Shown piece after piece: positions 1 to 9,983 of a DNA stretch of 64,000 bases. The DNA comes from Falsirhodobacter deserti (GTDB lineage: Bacteria; Pseudomonadota; Alphaproteobacteria; Rhodobacterales; Rhodobacteraceae): assembly GCF_004015795.1 (NCBI RefSeq), contig NZ_ML137218.1, positions 1,711,811-1,775,810 of the forward strand. Reading direction: 5' to 3'. A program made the translations under genes and the position numbers. A model generated the notes under the pieces. That model was given only the letters and a program-made list of their open reading frames with translations, was not told where the DNA came from and made no database searches. The stretch's first letter is position 1; each line of letters begins with the position of its first letter.

Positions 1-1
1 C

Positions 2-469
2 GTCATCTGCCTTGGCGACAGCTTCGATGATGCCGACGCCGTACTGGAGGAGGCAGAACGCCTTTGGTTGACGCGCCTGATGGCAAACCGCGACTGGACG
101 TGGGTCGCGGGCAACCATGATCCCACACCGATGGATCTCGGCGGGGCACATCTGGAAGACCTTGTCCTGCCCCCCCTTGCATTCCGCCATGTCGCGTCAG
201 GCACAGGGAACGAGGTGTCAGGCCACTACCACCCCAAGGCGCGGCTGGCGGGCACGGCGCGGCCCTGTTTTCTGGTCGATGGCCGGCACATCATCATGCC
301 CGCCTATGGCACCTATACCGGCGGGCTATGGTGCAGCGATCCGGCACTGACGGCGCTGATGGCCCCCGATGCCATCGCGATCCTTACCGGCGCCCGCCCG
401 ATTGCGGTGCCGATGCGCCCATCCGCGGCAGCCGCGCGCGGCGATGGCCCTCCGCGGCGGAGGGCTTGA
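2..469 (+). CDS. pdeM: PdeM-like metallophosphoesterase, 5'-truncated
   Basis: This is the C-terminal part of a calcineurin-like phosphoesterase. The frame is open from base 2, so the true start lies outside the window. Visible metal-binding signatures are GDSFDD near the start, GNHD (asparagine and histidine ligands) and SGHYHPK, a GHxHP block typical of the 'ligase-associated DNA damage response endonuclease' PdeM family. Such proteins are usually about 215-230 residues, so roughly 70 residues are missing upstream. In relatives the gene sits beside a DNA ligase/helicase (Lhr) repair set; that neighbour would be off the left edge. The role as a DNA-repair nuclease is taken from the family, not shown here. 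Confidence 0.8.
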   Translation, partial: VICLGDSFDDADAVLEEAERLWLTRLMANRDWTWVAGNHDPTPMDLGGAHLEDLVLPPLAFRHVASGTGNEVSGHYHPKARLAGTARPCFLVDGRHIIMPAYGTYTGGLWCSDPALTALMAPDAIAILTGARPIAVPMRPSAAAARGDGPPRRRA

Positions 470-487
470 GCCGGGCGCGAGCCTCCC

Positions 488-1372
488 TTACGGGGTCAGA
501 CCTTCCGGTTCGGGCAGGCCATTTGCCCGGCAACATGCGGTAACTGTATTTGCCAGCAGGCAGGCGATGGTCATGGGGCCGACGCCGCCCGGCACGGGCG
601 TGATCGCACCTGCAACCTGCGACGCGCTTGCAAAATCCACATCGCCCACAAGCCGCATCTTGCCGTCCCGCTCCACCCGGTTGATGCCGACATCGATCAC
701 CGTCGCCCCCGGCTTGATCCAGTCGCCCGGCACCATTTCGGGCCGGCCAACGGCGGCAACAAGGATATCTGCGCCGCGGCAAACCTCGGCCAGATCCTTA
801 GTGCGGCTGTGGGCGATGGTGACGGTGCAGCTGTCGCCCAGCAGCAGCTGCGCCATCGGCTTGCCCACGATGTTGGACCGGCCCAGAACCACCGCGTTCA
901 GCCCCGAAAGGCTGCCATGGTGGGCGCGCAGCATCATCAGGCATCCCAGCGGCGTGCATGGCACCATCGCCTTTTGCCCCGTGCCCAGCAGGCCCACGTT
1001 CAGGATATGGAACCCGTCCACATCCTTGGCCGGGTCCAGCCGGTTGATCACCTTCGCCGCATCCATATGCGCCGGAAGCGGCAATTGCACCAAGATGCCG
1101 TGCACCGCAGGATCCGCGTTCAGCCGGTCGATCAGCGCCAGAAGTTCGGCCTCGGGGGTGCTCTCCGCAAGGCGATGCTCAAAGCTCTGCATCCCCACCT
1201 CGACCGTCATCTTGCCCTTGTTCGTGACATAAACATTGGAAGCGGGATCCTCGCCCACCAGCACAACTGCCAGACCCGGAACGATGCCCCGTTCCTTCAA
1301 AGCCGCAACATGCGCCCCAACCTGCCCGCGAACCTGCGCTGCAAATGCCTTGCCGTCGATGATCGTCGCCAT
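488..1372 (-). CDS. folD: FolD bifunctional methylenetetrahydrofolate dehydrogenase/cyclohydrolase
   Basis: This cytosolic enzyme oxidises 5,10-methylene-THF with NADP to methenyl-THF and hydrolyses it to 10-formyl-THF for purine and formyl-Met synthesis. The 294-residue length matches the family. Visible signatures are the substrate region with the catalytic lysine in VTNKGK, the loop GILVQLPLP, and the C-terminal Rossmann part with GRSNIVGKP and [11 protein letters not shown]. The tail after the last motif is slightly longer than usual. It is the last gene of the minus-strand block and lies about 125 bp beyond ftsH, after a terminator-like hairpin, so it may have its own promoter. The identification is secure. 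Confidence 0.97.
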   Translation of the reverse strand: MATIIDGKAFAAQVRGQVGAHVAALKERGIVPGLAVVLVGEDPASNVYVTNKGKMTVEVGMQSFEHRLAESTPEAELLALIDRLNADPAVHGILVQLPLPAHMDAAKVINRLDPAKDVDGFHILNVGLLGTGQKAMVPCTPLGCLMMLRAHHGSLSGLNAVVLGRSNIVGKPMAQLLLGDSCTVTIAHSRTKDLAEVCRGADILVAAVGRPEMVPGDWIKPGATVIDVGINRVERDGKMRLVGDVDFASASQVAGAITPVPGGVGPMTIACLLANTVTACCRANGLPEPEGLTP

Positions 1373-1458
1373 GCTATTCCCCTGCTTGCCGCCTTCTCTT
1401 AACCGCGCGTGGGGAAAGCGGTCAATCGTGTCGCAGCACCAGCCCGACCATGGGCAAG

Positions 1459-1489
1459 CAAAAGCCCCGAAACCATGGGGTTCGGGGCT
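1459..1489 (-). terminator. Rho-independent terminator after ftsH
   Basis: A 9-bp perfect inverted repeat (AGCCCCGAA, 1463-1471, with TTCGGGGCT, 1481-1489) is followed on the minus strand by TTTTG. It lies just downstream of the ftsH stop codon and separates ftsH from folD. Confidence 0.75.
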
Positions 1490-1497
1490 CTCGTCGT

Positions 1498-3399
1498 TTA
1501 TGCCGAAGGTTCGGGAACAGTTTCGCCGGGCGGTTTCGGCCGCGTCTTCGGGATGGACGCGATGGAACCGGTGCCGGACGAGGGGCGGTCGTCTTCGTCT
1601 TCCGCGTCGATCGGCTCCCCCGCCACGACCTTGCGGATCTGGTTGCCGGTCAGCGTTTCATATTCCAGCAGGCCCTTGGCCAGACGCTCGAACTGCTCCG
1701 ACTGCTCGATCAGGATGCGATAGGCGGTCTCGTAGCCTTCGTCGATCAGACGCTTCACCTCGGCCTCGATCCGTTGCTTGGTTTCGGCAGAAACCGAAAA
1801 GCCCGCCGTTTGCCCCTGATAGCCCTGATGCGCCTCGGCATAGTCGATATTGCCGACCGCGTCCGACATGCCCCAGCGCATCACCATGGCCCGCGCCAGC
1901 GCGCTTGCCTGCTGAATATCGCCAGCCGGGCCAGAGGAGACGCCCTCTTCCCCATACTTGATGATCTCGGCAGCCTTGCCCGCCATGGTCATGGCGATCT
2001 TCTGCTTGCCTTCATCCTTGTGCATGTTCAGCCGGTCCATCTCGGGCAGGCTGACGACCATGCCAAGGGCGCCGCCACGCGGAATGATCGTTGCCTTGTA
2101 GACGGGATCGCATTTGGGCATCGCCATGCCGACGATGGCGTGGCCAGCCTCGTGATAGGCCGTCTTTTCCTTGACGTCCGGCGTCAGCACCATCGACCGG
2201 CGCTCTGCCCCCATCATCACCTTGTCCTTGGCATTCTCGAAATCATCCATCGTCACGAAACGGCGGCCGACGCGGGCAGCCATCAGCGCCGCCTCGTTCA
2301 CAAGGTTCATCAGGTCGGCGCCCGAAAAGCCGGGCGTGCCGCGCGCAATCAGGCGCAGGTCCACGTTCGGGCCCAGCGGAACCTTGCGGGCATGCACGTT
2401 CAGGATCTTTTCGCGGCCCTTGATGTCGGGGTTCGGCACATGGATCTGGCGGTCGAAGCGGCCCGGACGCAGCAGCGCGGGGTCCAGCACATCTTTGCGG
2501 TTCGTGGCGGCGACAATGATCACGCCCTCGTTCGCCTCGAAGCCGTCCATCTCCACCAGAAGCTGGTTCAGGGTCTGCTCACGCTCGTCGTTGCCGCCGC
2601 CGATGCCCACACCGCGGGCGCGGCCAACAGCGTCGATCTCGTCGATGAACACGATGCAGGGGGCGTTTTTCTTCGCCTGCTCGAACATGTCACGGACGCG
2701 GGATGCACCCACACCCACGAACATCTCCACGAAATCGGAGCCGGATATGGTGAAGAACGGAACGCCCGCCTCCCCCGCGATGGCGCGGGCCAGAAGCGTC
2801 TTGCCGGTGCCCGGAGGGCCGACAAGCAGCGCCCCTTTCGGGATCTTGCCGCCAAGACGGCTGAACTTCTGCGGGTTGCGCAGGAACTCGACGATCTCCT
2901 CAAGCTCCTCCTTCGCCTCGTCGATGCCGGCGACATCGTCAAAGGTCACGCGGCCATGCTTTTCCGTCAGCAGCTTGGCGCGGGACTTGCCGAAGCCCAT
3001 GGCCCCGCCCTTCCCGCCGCCCTGCATGCGGTTCATGAAGAAGATCCAGATCCCGATCAGCACGATGAACGGCAACCACAGCGAGATGAGCGACAGGAAG
3101 CCCGACTGCTCCTGCGGCTCGGCGCGCACCTCGACATTACGTTCGATCAGGCGGTCGGTGATGTTTTCGCCCTGCGGCTTGATGGCGACATACTGGTTCC
3201 CGTCCGACCCGCGGAACAGGATGCGTTCCCCGTCAAGCGTGGCAGAGCTGACCTGATTGTTGTCCACCCGCTCGATGAAATCCGAGAAGGAGATGGTACG
3301 GGAGGCGTTTGTCGCGCTTCCCCCGCTGAAAAGGTTGAACAGTGCCAGCACAAGCAGGAACAGGACCACCCAGAAGGCAATGTTGCGCGCGTTCCCCAA
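1498..3399 (-). CDS. ftsH: FtsH ATP-dependent zinc metalloprotease
   Basis: Membrane-anchored AAA+ protease that degrades misfolded membrane proteins and short-lived regulators. Two N-terminal transmembrane segments flank a periplasmic domain. Walker A (GPPGTGKT, about residue 194), Walker B (FIDEID), the second region of homology (ATNR...RPGRFDR) and the zinc motif HEAGH (about residue 416) are all present. An ATG at 3429 would add ten residues, but a TTG at 3399 has AGGGGA nine bases upstream and gives the family-typical start (L/M)GNARNIAFW, so I prefer TTG, about 633 residues. It follows tilS by roughly 75 bp. Confidence 0.97.
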   Translation of the reverse strand: MGNARNIAFWVVLFLLVLALFNLFSGGSATNASRTISFSDFIERVDNNQVSSATLDGERILFRGSDGNQYVAIKPQGENITDRLIERNVEVRAEPQEQSGFLSLISLWLPFIVLIGIWIFFMNRMQGGGKGGAMGFGKSRAKLLTEKHGRVTFDDVAGIDEAKEELEEIVEFLRNPQKFSRLGGKIPKGALLVGPPGTGKTLLARAIAGEAGVPFFTISGSDFVEMFVGVGASRVRDMFEQAKKNAPCIVFIDEIDAVGRARGVGIGGGNDEREQTLNQLLVEMDGFEANEGVIIVAATNRKDVLDPALLRPGRFDRQIHVPNPDIKGREKILNVHARKVPLGPNVDLRLIARGTPGFSGADLMNLVNEAALMAARVGRRFVTMDDFENAKDKVMMGAERRSMVLTPDVKEKTAYHEAGHAIVGMAMPKCDPVYKATIIPRGGALGMVVSLPEMDRLNMHKDEGKQKIAMTMAGKAAEIIKYGEEGVSSGPAGDIQQASALARAMVMRWGMSDAVGNIDYAEAHQGYQGQTAGFSVSAETKQRIEAEVKRLIDEGYETAYRILIEQSEQFERLAKGLLEYETLTGNQIRKVVAGEPIDAEDEDDRPSSGTGSIASIPKTRPKPPGETVPEPSA

Positions 3400-3473
3400 A
3401 AGTCCGTCTCCCCTGACACGACCCGGCATGAACCGGGCATTTCGCCGACAAGATAGTCATTCGCGCGGGGGGT

Positions 3474-4649
3474 TCAATGCGATAACGGCACCCTGTGCGC
3501 AGTCCAGCCGACGGAAAGCCCCGCCAGCGGCGCCGCAACCAGTCTTGGGCCCTCCCACACGGCGGGCGTGGAAAGAAGACTGGGACGCGGAACGCCAAGG
3601 CTGCGCCAGCCGGGGCAAGCAGCAAGTCCTTCTGCACCAAGAGCTGCCAAATGAAGGCCTTCGCGCCTTGGGCCGTCCAGTTGCCAGCCATCCCAGATGC
3701 CGGTGACGGGAACCTTCAGGTCGCGCACGGCGGCCCAATCGCGAAAAATGCGCCACCGCCCCCCTTGCGCCACCATGCCGCAGCCCTGCACCGCCGCCCG
3801 CTGCCCTTCCGCAAGTGCCGAAAGCGCCCTTGCGACAGAAGCGGCGCGCGGCGGATAGGGGTTCCCCCCGCGCCACGCGATGGCCCGCAGCACCAGCCGG
3901 CGGGCCATTTCGGGGTCAAGCCCTTCGGGATCGATCAGCACGTCACCTGCCTGAACGCTCAGATGATGGCGGGCTGCAAGGTCCGTGGCGGCTTGCAGGG
4001 CCCGACGCGCCTCGGCCAGATGACCGGCAACATCGGCCAGGCGCCCCGCTGTCAGACCAAGCGGCAGATCGGGCAATGCGGCGCGGGCGCGGACACGGTC
4101 ATAGGCAGGATCCTCGTTCGTCGGATCATCGGCCCAAGGGATCTGACGTGCCCGCAGCAGATCGCGCAACTCCTCCCGCCCGACGGACAGCAGGGGGCGG
4201 GTCCAGCGGATGCCTCGTTCCACCCAGTCGCCCGACATGGCGGCCAGACCGTCCAGCCCCGCACCGCGCGCCAGCCGCATCAGGAAGGTTTCCGCCACAT
4301 CATCGCGCGTGTGGCCCAAGGCGACGATGTCGATGCCGTTTTCCACCGCCCAAGCGGCAATCAGGCGGCGGCGGGCGCGGCGGGCCGCGTCGGAAAGGTT
4401 CCCCTGCCCGTCCCACTGCCAGTGCAAGGTGCTGTGCGGAACGCCGAGCCGCGCGCAAAGCTGCGCCACGTCACGGGCTTCCTGCGCCGCCTCGGCCCGC
4501 AGGCCATGATCCACAGTGACGGCGCGGCAGGCGATTCCCGCCTCCACCGCCAAGACCAGCAGCGCGACCGAATCGCCCCCGCCGGACACGGCAAGGCCCA
4601 GAACCGGCGGCACCGGTTCCAGGCCCTTAAGAAACCGCGCCTGCGGCAT
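3474..4649 (-). CDS. tilS: TilS tRNA(Ile)-lysidine synthetase
   Basis: It ligates lysine to C34 of the CAU-anticodon tRNA-Ile so that it reads AUA. The PP-loop motif SGGGDS lies at residues 22-27, and the downstream GHTRDDVAET block is typical of N-type ATP pyrophosphatases. The frame stays open to 4742, but the ATG at 4649 overlaps the cpoB stop as TGATG, indicating translational coupling, and gives a sensible 391-residue protein. The C-terminal substrate-binding region is short and weakly conserved, as in many alphaproteobacteria. Confidence 0.93.
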   Translation of the reverse strand: MPQARFLKGLEPVPPVLGLAVSGGGDSVALLVLAVEAGIACRAVTVDHGLRAEAAQEARDVAQLCARLGVPHSTLHWQWDGQGNLSDAARRARRRLIAAWAVENGIDIVALGHTRDDVAETFLMRLARGAGLDGLAAMSGDWVERGIRWTRPLLSVGREELRDLLRARQIPWADDPTNEDPAYDRVRARAALPDLPLGLTAGRLADVAGHLAEARRALQAATDLAARHHLSVQAGDVLIDPEGLDPEMARRLVLRAIAWRGGNPYPPRAASVARALSALAEGQRAAVQGCGMVAQGGRWRIFRDWAAVRDLKVPVTGIWDGWQLDGPRREGLHLAALGAEGLAACPGWRSLGVPRPSLLSTPAVWEGPRLVAAPLAGLSVGWTAHRVPLSH

Positions 4650-5470
4650 CAGTTGCAGCCAAGCCCCGCCGCCGCCGTCTGCGCCTCGCCCGCCGCACTG
4701 CTGGCGGGGAAACGAGAGGCAACCTCGGCCAGTGTCACGCAAGCCTGCTGCGTCTGGCCCAGATCGCCCAGACGCTGGCCCACGCGCAGCAGCGCATCGG
4801 GTGCACGATCGCCTTCCGGATCACCCGAAAAGGCATCAAGATAGGACCGCGCCGCTTCTTGCGTCTGACCAAGCTGTGTCAACGCCTCGCCGCGCAGGTA
4901 AAGCGCCTCGAACGTCAGTTCCCCGCCTGTGTAGGTCTGAGCGAAGGTCGCAAACTGGTCAGCGGCGGCTTGAAAGTCACCTTGACCGAGCACCTCACGG
5001 GCCCGGTCAAAATCCGCCTGCTCCTGAACGGCAAGCTGCGTTCCGCCCGCGGGCGGCGTGGGGGACGGTGCTGGCGCAGCGGCCGAGGATGATGCCTCGC
5101 CCCCGCCCAGCGGCTGCGTCGGGGGGATGGCGCCGATGTCGCCGCCTTCCAGTTCGGTCACGCGAAACTGCAGATCGCCCAGCTGGTTGGTGCCGTCCTG
5201 AACCACGCGGTTCAGGCGAAGCTCCACCTCCTCGGTCCGGGCCGTCAGGCGCTGGATCGAGGCTTCGATGGCATCCAGCCGTTGAAGGGCAGAGCCGCCG
5301 GCAGCGCCGCTTTGGATGGCGCCGGTCGTCACAAGCTCTTGCTTCAGGCTGTCGAACCGGGCGTCAAGCTGCGAAAGCTCCGCCTGGATGTCGGCCAGCG
5401 TCTGCGCCCGGTCCTGCGCAAGCGCGGGAACCGGCAGCAGCGCCAGCGTCAGGACCAGGGCCAGCCGCAT
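4649..5470 (-). CDS. cpoB: Tol-Pal system protein CpoB (YbgF)
   Basis: Periplasmic TPR protein that links the Tol-Pal machine to peptidoglycan synthesis during outer-membrane constriction. It starts with a clear signal peptide (MRLALVLTLALL...ALA), continues with a coiled-coil trimerisation segment (about residues 25-110), a low-complexity Ser/Ala/Pro linker, and tetratricopeptide-like repeats at the C terminus (DRAREVLGQGDFQAA, GELTFEALYLRGEAL). The start overlaps the pal stop as TGATG and its own stop overlaps tilS the same way. Length is 273 residues. Confidence 0.93.
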   Translation of the reverse strand: MRLALVLTLALLPVPALAQDRAQTLADIQAELSQLDARFDSLKQELVTTGAIQSGAAGGSALQRLDAIEASIQRLTARTEEVELRLNRVVQDGTNQLGDLQFRVTELEGGDIGAIPPTQPLGGGEASSSAAAPAPSPTPPAGGTQLAVQEQADFDRAREVLGQGDFQAAADQFATFAQTYTGGELTFEALYLRGEALTQLGQTQEAARSYLDAFSGDPEGDRAPDALLRVGQRLGDLGQTQQACVTLAEVASRFPASSAAGEAQTAAAGLGCN

Positions 5471-6036
5471 CAGGACCCCGCACCCTGTTGCAGCACCGTC
5501 ACCACGCGGCGGTTCTGCGCATAGCAGGATTCTTCCGAACAGGTCGCAGCGGGGCGCTCCTTGCCATAGGACACCGTGCGCAGACGGCTGGGCGAGATCC
5601 CTTGCGAGATCAGGAAGTCCTGCGCGGCGGAAGCGCGGCGTGCGCCAAGCGCAAGGTTGTATTCGCGCGTGCCCTTTTCGTCGGCATGGCCTTCAAGGAT
5701 CACGGCGTATTGCGGATGGCTATTCAGCCATTGCGCCTGACCTGTCAGGACCTGGCGGCCTTCGTCGGACAGGGTGGACTGGTCATAGGCGAACAGGATC
5801 CGGTCGCCGATGCGCTGGTTGAAATAGGCCTGGCTGTTGGGATCGTTCGGATCACCAAGCGCGGAGGTGCCGACGCCACCAACGCCGCCAACACCTTGGC
5901 CATAGGCACCGCCATTCGCGCCGCCATAAGCCCCGTCGGCACCGCCGCCCGCACCAAAGCGGTTGGGGTTGTTACAGGCCGCGAGGCCCAGCACGGCGAC
6001 CAGCATCAGCGCCTTGGGAAGAAAGCTCATCGACAC
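5470..6036 (-). CDS. pal: Pal peptidoglycan-associated lipoprotein
   Basis: Outer-membrane lipoprotein that binds peptidoglycan and TolB. The signal peptide ends in a lipobox (LGLAAC), so Cys after about 20 residues is lipidated. A Gly/Ala-rich linker precedes the OmpA-like domain with ILEGHADEKGTREYN and LGARRA, the diaminopimelate-binding signature. Length is 188 residues, usual for alphaproteobacteria. The GGADGAYGGANGGAYG linker is unusually glycine-rich. It lies between tolB and cpoB. Confidence 0.96.
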   Translation of the reverse strand: MSMSFLPKALMLVAVLGLAACNNPNRFGAGGGADGAYGGANGGAYGQGVGGVGGVGTSALGDPNDPNSQAYFNQRIGDRILFAYDQSTLSDEGRQVLTGQAQWLNSHPQYAVILEGHADEKGTREYNLALGARRASAAQDFLISQGISPSRLRTVSYGKERPAATCSEESCYAQNRRVVTVLQQGAGS

Positions 6037-6090
6037 GTCCTCTCGTTACGTTCGCGTCAAAGGATAACAGGTTTGGGCGATCCGTCCACC

Positions 6091-7398
6091 TTACGGCAGA
6101 AGGGGCGACCATGCGGGATCGGAAGCGGCACCCTGCGTCGGAACACGCTTCAGGTTCCGGCCCGAGATATCGACCGAATAAAGCGCCGGCTCGCCCCCTG
6201 CCCCCGCGCTTTCGCGGGTGAACATCAGCACGCGGCCGTTGGGTGCCCAGGTCGGCCCTTCATCAAGGAACGAAGAGGTCAGAAGCCGTTCCTCGGACCC
6301 GTCGGTGCGCATCACGCCGATATGGAAGCGCCCGTCCTGCTGCTTGGTGAAAGCGATCATGTCACCGCGCGGGGACCAGACCGGCGTGTTGTAACGCCCG
6401 GGCCCTGCGGAGATGCGCCGCGCATCGCCGCCCGAAGCGGACATCACATAGATCTGCGAGGCCCCCGAACGGTCGCTTTCGAACACGATCTGGCTACCAT
6501 CGGGCGAGAAGCTGGGCGCGGTGTCGATCGACGGCGCGTTCGTCAGCTGGCGGCGCTGGCCCGAATTGACGTCCAGCGCATAGATGTCGGAATTGCCGCC
6601 CTGTTCAAGGCTGAACACCACCGTGTTGCCATTGGGCGAAAAGCGCGGTGCGAAGGTCATGGTTCCGGGCTGCTGGTCCAGCGCCCGCACCTGCATGTTC
6701 CCCACATTCATCAGATAGATGCGCGGAAAGCCCGAGACATAGGAGGTGAACAGGATCCGGTCCCCCTGAGGGCTGAAGCGCGGAGCCAGCACCAACGAGG
6801 AGGAATCCGTCAGGTATTGCGTGTTCGCACCATCGTAATCCATCACCGCAAGGCGCTTCTGGCGGGCATCCTTCGGCCCGCTTTCCTGCACGAAGGCGAC
6901 GCGGCTGTCGAAATACGCCCCCTCGCCCGTGATGCGGCTGTAAACGGCGTCGGCAACCTTGTGCGCCATGCGCCGCCAGGTATCGGTGGTGCCGGAAAAC
7001 TGCAGCCCCTCGCCCAGCGGCTGGCCTGCGAACACGTCGAACAGGCGGAACTGCACCGTGATGCGGTTGCCCTGCTGGATCACGTTGCCGGTGATCAGCG
7101 CCTGCGCGTTGATCGCCTTCCAGTCGTTATAGCTGACTGGCGCATCGAAGCTGGACACGTTGGATATGAAGGCAGAGGACGGGATCTCGCGGAACAGGCC
7201 GGTGCCGGACAGATCGGCGGCCACGACGCGCGTGATGTCCTGCGCAGCCTGGCTGCCGCCGGTAAAGGTCGGCAGCGCGAAAGGCAGCGGCTCGATCACG
7301 CCCTCGGTGATCTCGATACGGAGGGGGCCCTGCTGGGCATGCGCCGCGCCGACAAGGGAAAGCGCAAGCGTCACAGCGGTGGCGAGGGTTCTGAACAT
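6091..7398 (-). CDS. tolB: TolB translocation protein
   Basis: Periplasmic beta-propeller protein that contacts Pal and TolA. The signal peptide ([14 protein letters not shown]...AHA) is followed by an alpha/beta N-domain and WD40-like PD40 repeats with recurrent FSPDG/FSPNG/WSPRGD motifs (from about residue 195). The frame extends to 7425, but the third in-frame ATG at 7398 has AGAGG seven bases upstream and gives a clean signal peptide, 435 residues. It follows tolA by 48 bp. Confidence 0.96.
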   Translation of the reverse strand: MFRTLATAVTLALSLVGAAHAQQGPLRIEITEGVIEPLPFALPTFTGGSQAAQDITRVVAADLSGTGLFREIPSSAFISNVSSFDAPVSYNDWKAINAQALITGNVIQQGNRITVQFRLFDVFAGQPLGEGLQFSGTTDTWRRMAHKVADAVYSRITGEGAYFDSRVAFVQESGPKDARQKRLAVMDYDGANTQYLTDSSSLVLAPRFSPQGDRILFTSYVSGFPRIYLMNVGNMQVRALDQQPGTMTFAPRFSPNGNTVVFSLEQGGNSDIYALDVNSGQRRQLTNAPSIDTAPSFSPDGSQIVFESDRSGASQIYVMSASGGDARRISAGPGRYNTPVWSPRGDMIAFTKQQDGRFHIGVMRTDGSEERLLTSSFLDEGPTWAPNGRVLMFTRESAGAGGEPALYSVDISGRNLKRVPTQGAASDPAWSPLLP

Positions 7399-7446
7399 GG
7401 TCATCCTCTGGCGTTTTCCGGTCATATAGGCGGCGAAGGCCGCGCG

Positions 7447-8715
7447 TCACTTCACGCGCATGTTCGCCGGGTTGAAGACGATCTCGATTTCTTTCCACTG
7501 CTCGTATTTCTCGGGTGGCAGCGGGAAACCGCGCGCGCCGCAGCGGATGATGGCGCGGCGGGCAGCTTCATAGGCCTGACGCGCACCGGCATCCGATCCC
7601 CCTTCAAACCCCAGCATCCGCACCGAACCTGCATCCGGCACGCCATTCTGGGCCACGTTGAAGGAAACGGTTACGGTGCTTTGCAGCGCCTCGGTCGAAA
7701 GGGAGCCGACGTTCCAGCATTGCTGCACGGCCACGCGCAGGTTGTCCTTTTCGCCCGATGTCATGGGCGGGCCCGAAGGGGCCGAGGGCGTTGCGGGCGC
7801 TGCCGGTTCGCTCCCGGCAAGGGCTTCGGCCAGCGCATCATCGACCGCGCCGCCCTGCTCGGGCTTCGGTTCCGGTGCGGGACGCGCGGGCGTTTCGGCA
7901 GCCTGCTGGCGTGGTGTTTCCGCCGGCTCGGCGCTCTGCTGGCGGGGTGTTTCCGTTTGCTCCGCAGCGGGCGGCGTGGGCGTTTGGGCCTGTTGCGGCG
8001 CGGCAGCCGGGCGCGGGCGATCGCGCGGACGCGGCGTGCCGGCGGGGGCAAGATTCGCCTGCGGCTGCGGTTCGGGCACGACTTCGGTCGTGGCCTCGGG
8101 CGGTGCCTGCTCGGGCTGAGGCTCCGGTTCCTCGGCCTGCTGCTCGGCAGGTTCTTCGGTCACCGCGGGGCTGGGCGTTTCGGCAACCTCGGCCTGCGGG
8201 CTGGGGGCTGGCGCGGGCGTGGGGGCCACGCGCGGCGCCTGCCGCGGACGCGGGCTGGCCTCGGGCGAAAGCTGCGGCTGTTCCACCGGCGCGGGCGGAA
8301 GCACCGCCTGCGGTTCTGGAGATTCCGGCACGGGCGCGGGCGCAACCTCCGGCGCGGCGGGGGCCGGCTCGGGCTCGGGGCGCGGCGCAGGGGCCGGTGC
8401 GGGCTCTGGCGCAGGCTCCGGCTCTGGCGTGGGGGCCGGCTGGGGCTGCGACTCCGGTTCTGGTTCCGGCTGGGGTTGGGGCTCGGGTGCGCGTTCAGGA
8501 CGTGCAGGCGGCGCTGCCGGCGCTGGCTGCGGCGCCGGCTCTTCGGCGGGCTCCTCGCTTTGCGCCATCATCGCATCAAATTCGCTGCTGGACATGATCG
8601 ACACTTCCGCGACCGCGATCGGCGGTGTGGGGTCGTGACGGAACAGGCCGCCGAACAGCAGCCAAAGGATCACCAGAAGGTGCCCAATACCGGAAATGAT
8701 GACGCCCGTTCTCAT
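7447..8715 (-). CDS. tolA: TolA-like cell envelope integrity protein
   Basis: Inner-membrane protein that transmits force from TolQR to TolB/Pal. One N-terminal transmembrane helix (about residues 3-24) is followed by about 270 residues of Pro/Glu/Ala-rich linker and a C-terminal TonB/TolA-like domain (VTVSFNVAQNGVPD, then a final segment ending in NMRVK). The start at 8715 lies 13 bp past the tolR stop, with AAGGG upstream; the frame is open to 8772 but would then overlap tolR. The linker is PEP-rich like TonB rather than Ala/Lys-helical like the enterobacterial TolA. Position between tolR and tolB decides the name. Confidence 0.9.
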   Translation of the reverse strand: MRTGVIISGIGHLLVILWLLFGGLFRHDPTPPIAVAEVSIMSSSEFDAMMAQSEEPAEEPAPQPAPAAPPARPERAPEPQPQPEPEPESQPQPAPTPEPEPAPEPAPAPAPRPEPEPAPAAPEVAPAPVPESPEPQAVLPPAPVEQPQLSPEASPRPRQAPRVAPTPAPAPSPQAEVAETPSPAVTEEPAEQQAEEPEPQPEQAPPEATTEVVPEPQPQANLAPAGTPRPRDRPRPAAAPQQAQTPTPPAAEQTETPRQQSAEPAETPRQQAAETPARPAPEPKPEQGGAVDDALAEALAGSEPAAPATPSAPSGPPMTSGEKDNLRVAVQQCWNVGSLSTEALQSTVTVSFNVAQNGVPDAGSVRMLGFEGGSDAGARQAYEAARRAIIRCGARGFPLPPEKYEQWKEIEIVFNPANMRVK

Positions 8716-8728
8716 GAACGAGGAACCC

Positions 8729-9199
8729 TTAGTTGCCCGCGCCGAAGGTCGGCCCGTCGCTGTCGGTGACAAGACCGATGCTGTTGAAACCGGCCGCGTT
8801 CAGCGCGCCCATGATCTGCGCCACCCGTTCATAGGGCACCGCGCCGTCGGCCCGCAGGAAGATCTTGCGATTCTCCCGCTCGGCCGCGATGGCGGTCAGG
8901 CGGGGGATTAGCTGATCCTCGGCCACGTCCGATTCCTGGATCATCAGGCTGCCATCGGCCGTGACGGTGATCGACAGCGGCTCTTCCTGCTCGGTCGGCA
9001 GGGCGGTGGCCGCCGTTTCGGGAAGCTGAACCGGAACGCCAACGGTCAGAAGGGGCGCGGCCACCATGAAGATGATCAGCAGCACCAGCATCACGTCCAC
9101 AAAGGGCGTGATGTTGATTTCCGACATCGCCGCATTGCGCCGCCGCCGCCGACCCCGGCGCCCGCCACCACCTGCCCCGCGCATCACGCCACCCGCCAT
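8729..9199 (-). CDS. tolR: TolR proton-channel protein
   Basis: ExbD/TolR-family protein. After a basic Gly/Arg-rich N terminus comes the family block MSEINITPFVDVMLVLLIIF with the membrane aspartate that responds to the proton gradient. The periplasmic domain ends in ALNAAGFNSIGLVT. It is 156 residues long and begins 3 bp after the tolQ stop. With TolQ it forms the motor of the Tol complex. Confidence 0.95.
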   Translation of the reverse strand: MAGGVMRGAGGGGRRGRRRRRNAAMSEINITPFVDVMLVLLIIFMVAAPLLTVGVPVQLPETAATALPTEQEEPLSITVTADGSLMIQESDVAEDQLIPRLTAIAAERENRKIFLRADGAVPYERVAQIMGALNAAGFNSIGLVTDSDGPTFGAGN

Positions 9200-9202
9200 G
9201 GT

Positions 9203-9898
9203 TCAGGCGTCCAGCTGGCGCGAAAGGATGGTGGAAAATTCGTCCGAAAACGCCTCGTATCCTCCAAGAATGCGTTCGCTGTCGCCGTTCAGCTTGTTGT
9301 AGAAGATCACCGCCGGAATGGCCGCAACAAGGCCGATGCCGGTTGCCAGCAGCGCCTCGGCGATGCCGGGGGCCACGACGGCAAGGTTGGTGTTCTGGCT
9401 GATCGCGATCTGCTCGAACGAATTGGTGATGCCGACGATCGTGCCGAACAGGCCGATGAACGGCGAGGTGGACCCGACGGTGGCAAGAACGCCGAGGCCG
9501 CCTTGCAGCTTTTCGGCTTCCTTGTTGATCGCCACGTCCATCGACCGGTCGATGCGCGATTGCGCGCCCGCGATCAGGCGCCCGTCCTGGCGGTGGCTGC
9601 GCCGCCATTCCATCATGCCGGCGGCGAAGATTTTCTCCGAAGCGCCATCGGGCTGCGAGCCTGTCTTCTCGAACAGCTCGTCCAGCGGTTCACCCGACCA
9701 GAAGGCGCGATCGAAGATCGCAGCCTCGCGCCGGGCAATTTTGAAGGCTATGTGCTTCTGAATGATGATAGCCCAGGACCAGACCGACATGATGAGCAGC
9801 ACGATCATCACCAGTTTCACGGTCAGGGTGGCGCGTGCGAAAAGTGCGAGCATCGAGAAGTCGATCTCGTGCGCCGCAGCAAGAGTTTGCGTGTCCAT
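9203..9898 (-). CDS. tolQ: TolQ proton-channel protein
   Basis: MotA/TolQ/ExbB-family membrane protein of 231 residues with three predicted transmembrane segments (about 20-40, 130-155, 175-195). The conserved stretch VGSTSPFIGLFGTIVGI is the family signature. It is the first Tol gene and lies about 85 bp downstream of ybgC, so it could have a promoter in that gap although none is obvious. Confidence 0.95.
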   Translation of the reverse strand: MDTQTLAAAHEIDFSMLALFARATLTVKLVMIVLLIMSVWSWAIIIQKHIAFKIARREAAIFDRAFWSGEPLDELFEKTGSQPDGASEKIFAAGMMEWRRSHRQDGRLIAGAQSRIDRSMDVAINKEAEKLQGGLGVLATVGSTSPFIGLFGTIVGITNSFEQIAISQNTNLAVVAPGIAEALLATGIGLVAAIPAVIFYNKLNGDSERILGGYEAFSDEFSTILSRQLDA

Positions 9899-9983
9899 TA
9901 TGCCTGCTCGTCCGAATGGGGCCCTTATGGCCTCTTAACGGCGAATCTATCTTCTTTGCAGGGGGATTGCCAACACGAACTCG

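Noticed and set aside
4516-8769. A 1417-codon plus-strand open frame opposite tilS, cpoB, pal, tolB and tolA
   Set aside because: It is the antisense shadow of conserved minus-strand genes in very GC-rich DNA, with no recognisable domain and no start signal. The same holds for the long plus-strand frame opposite ftsH.
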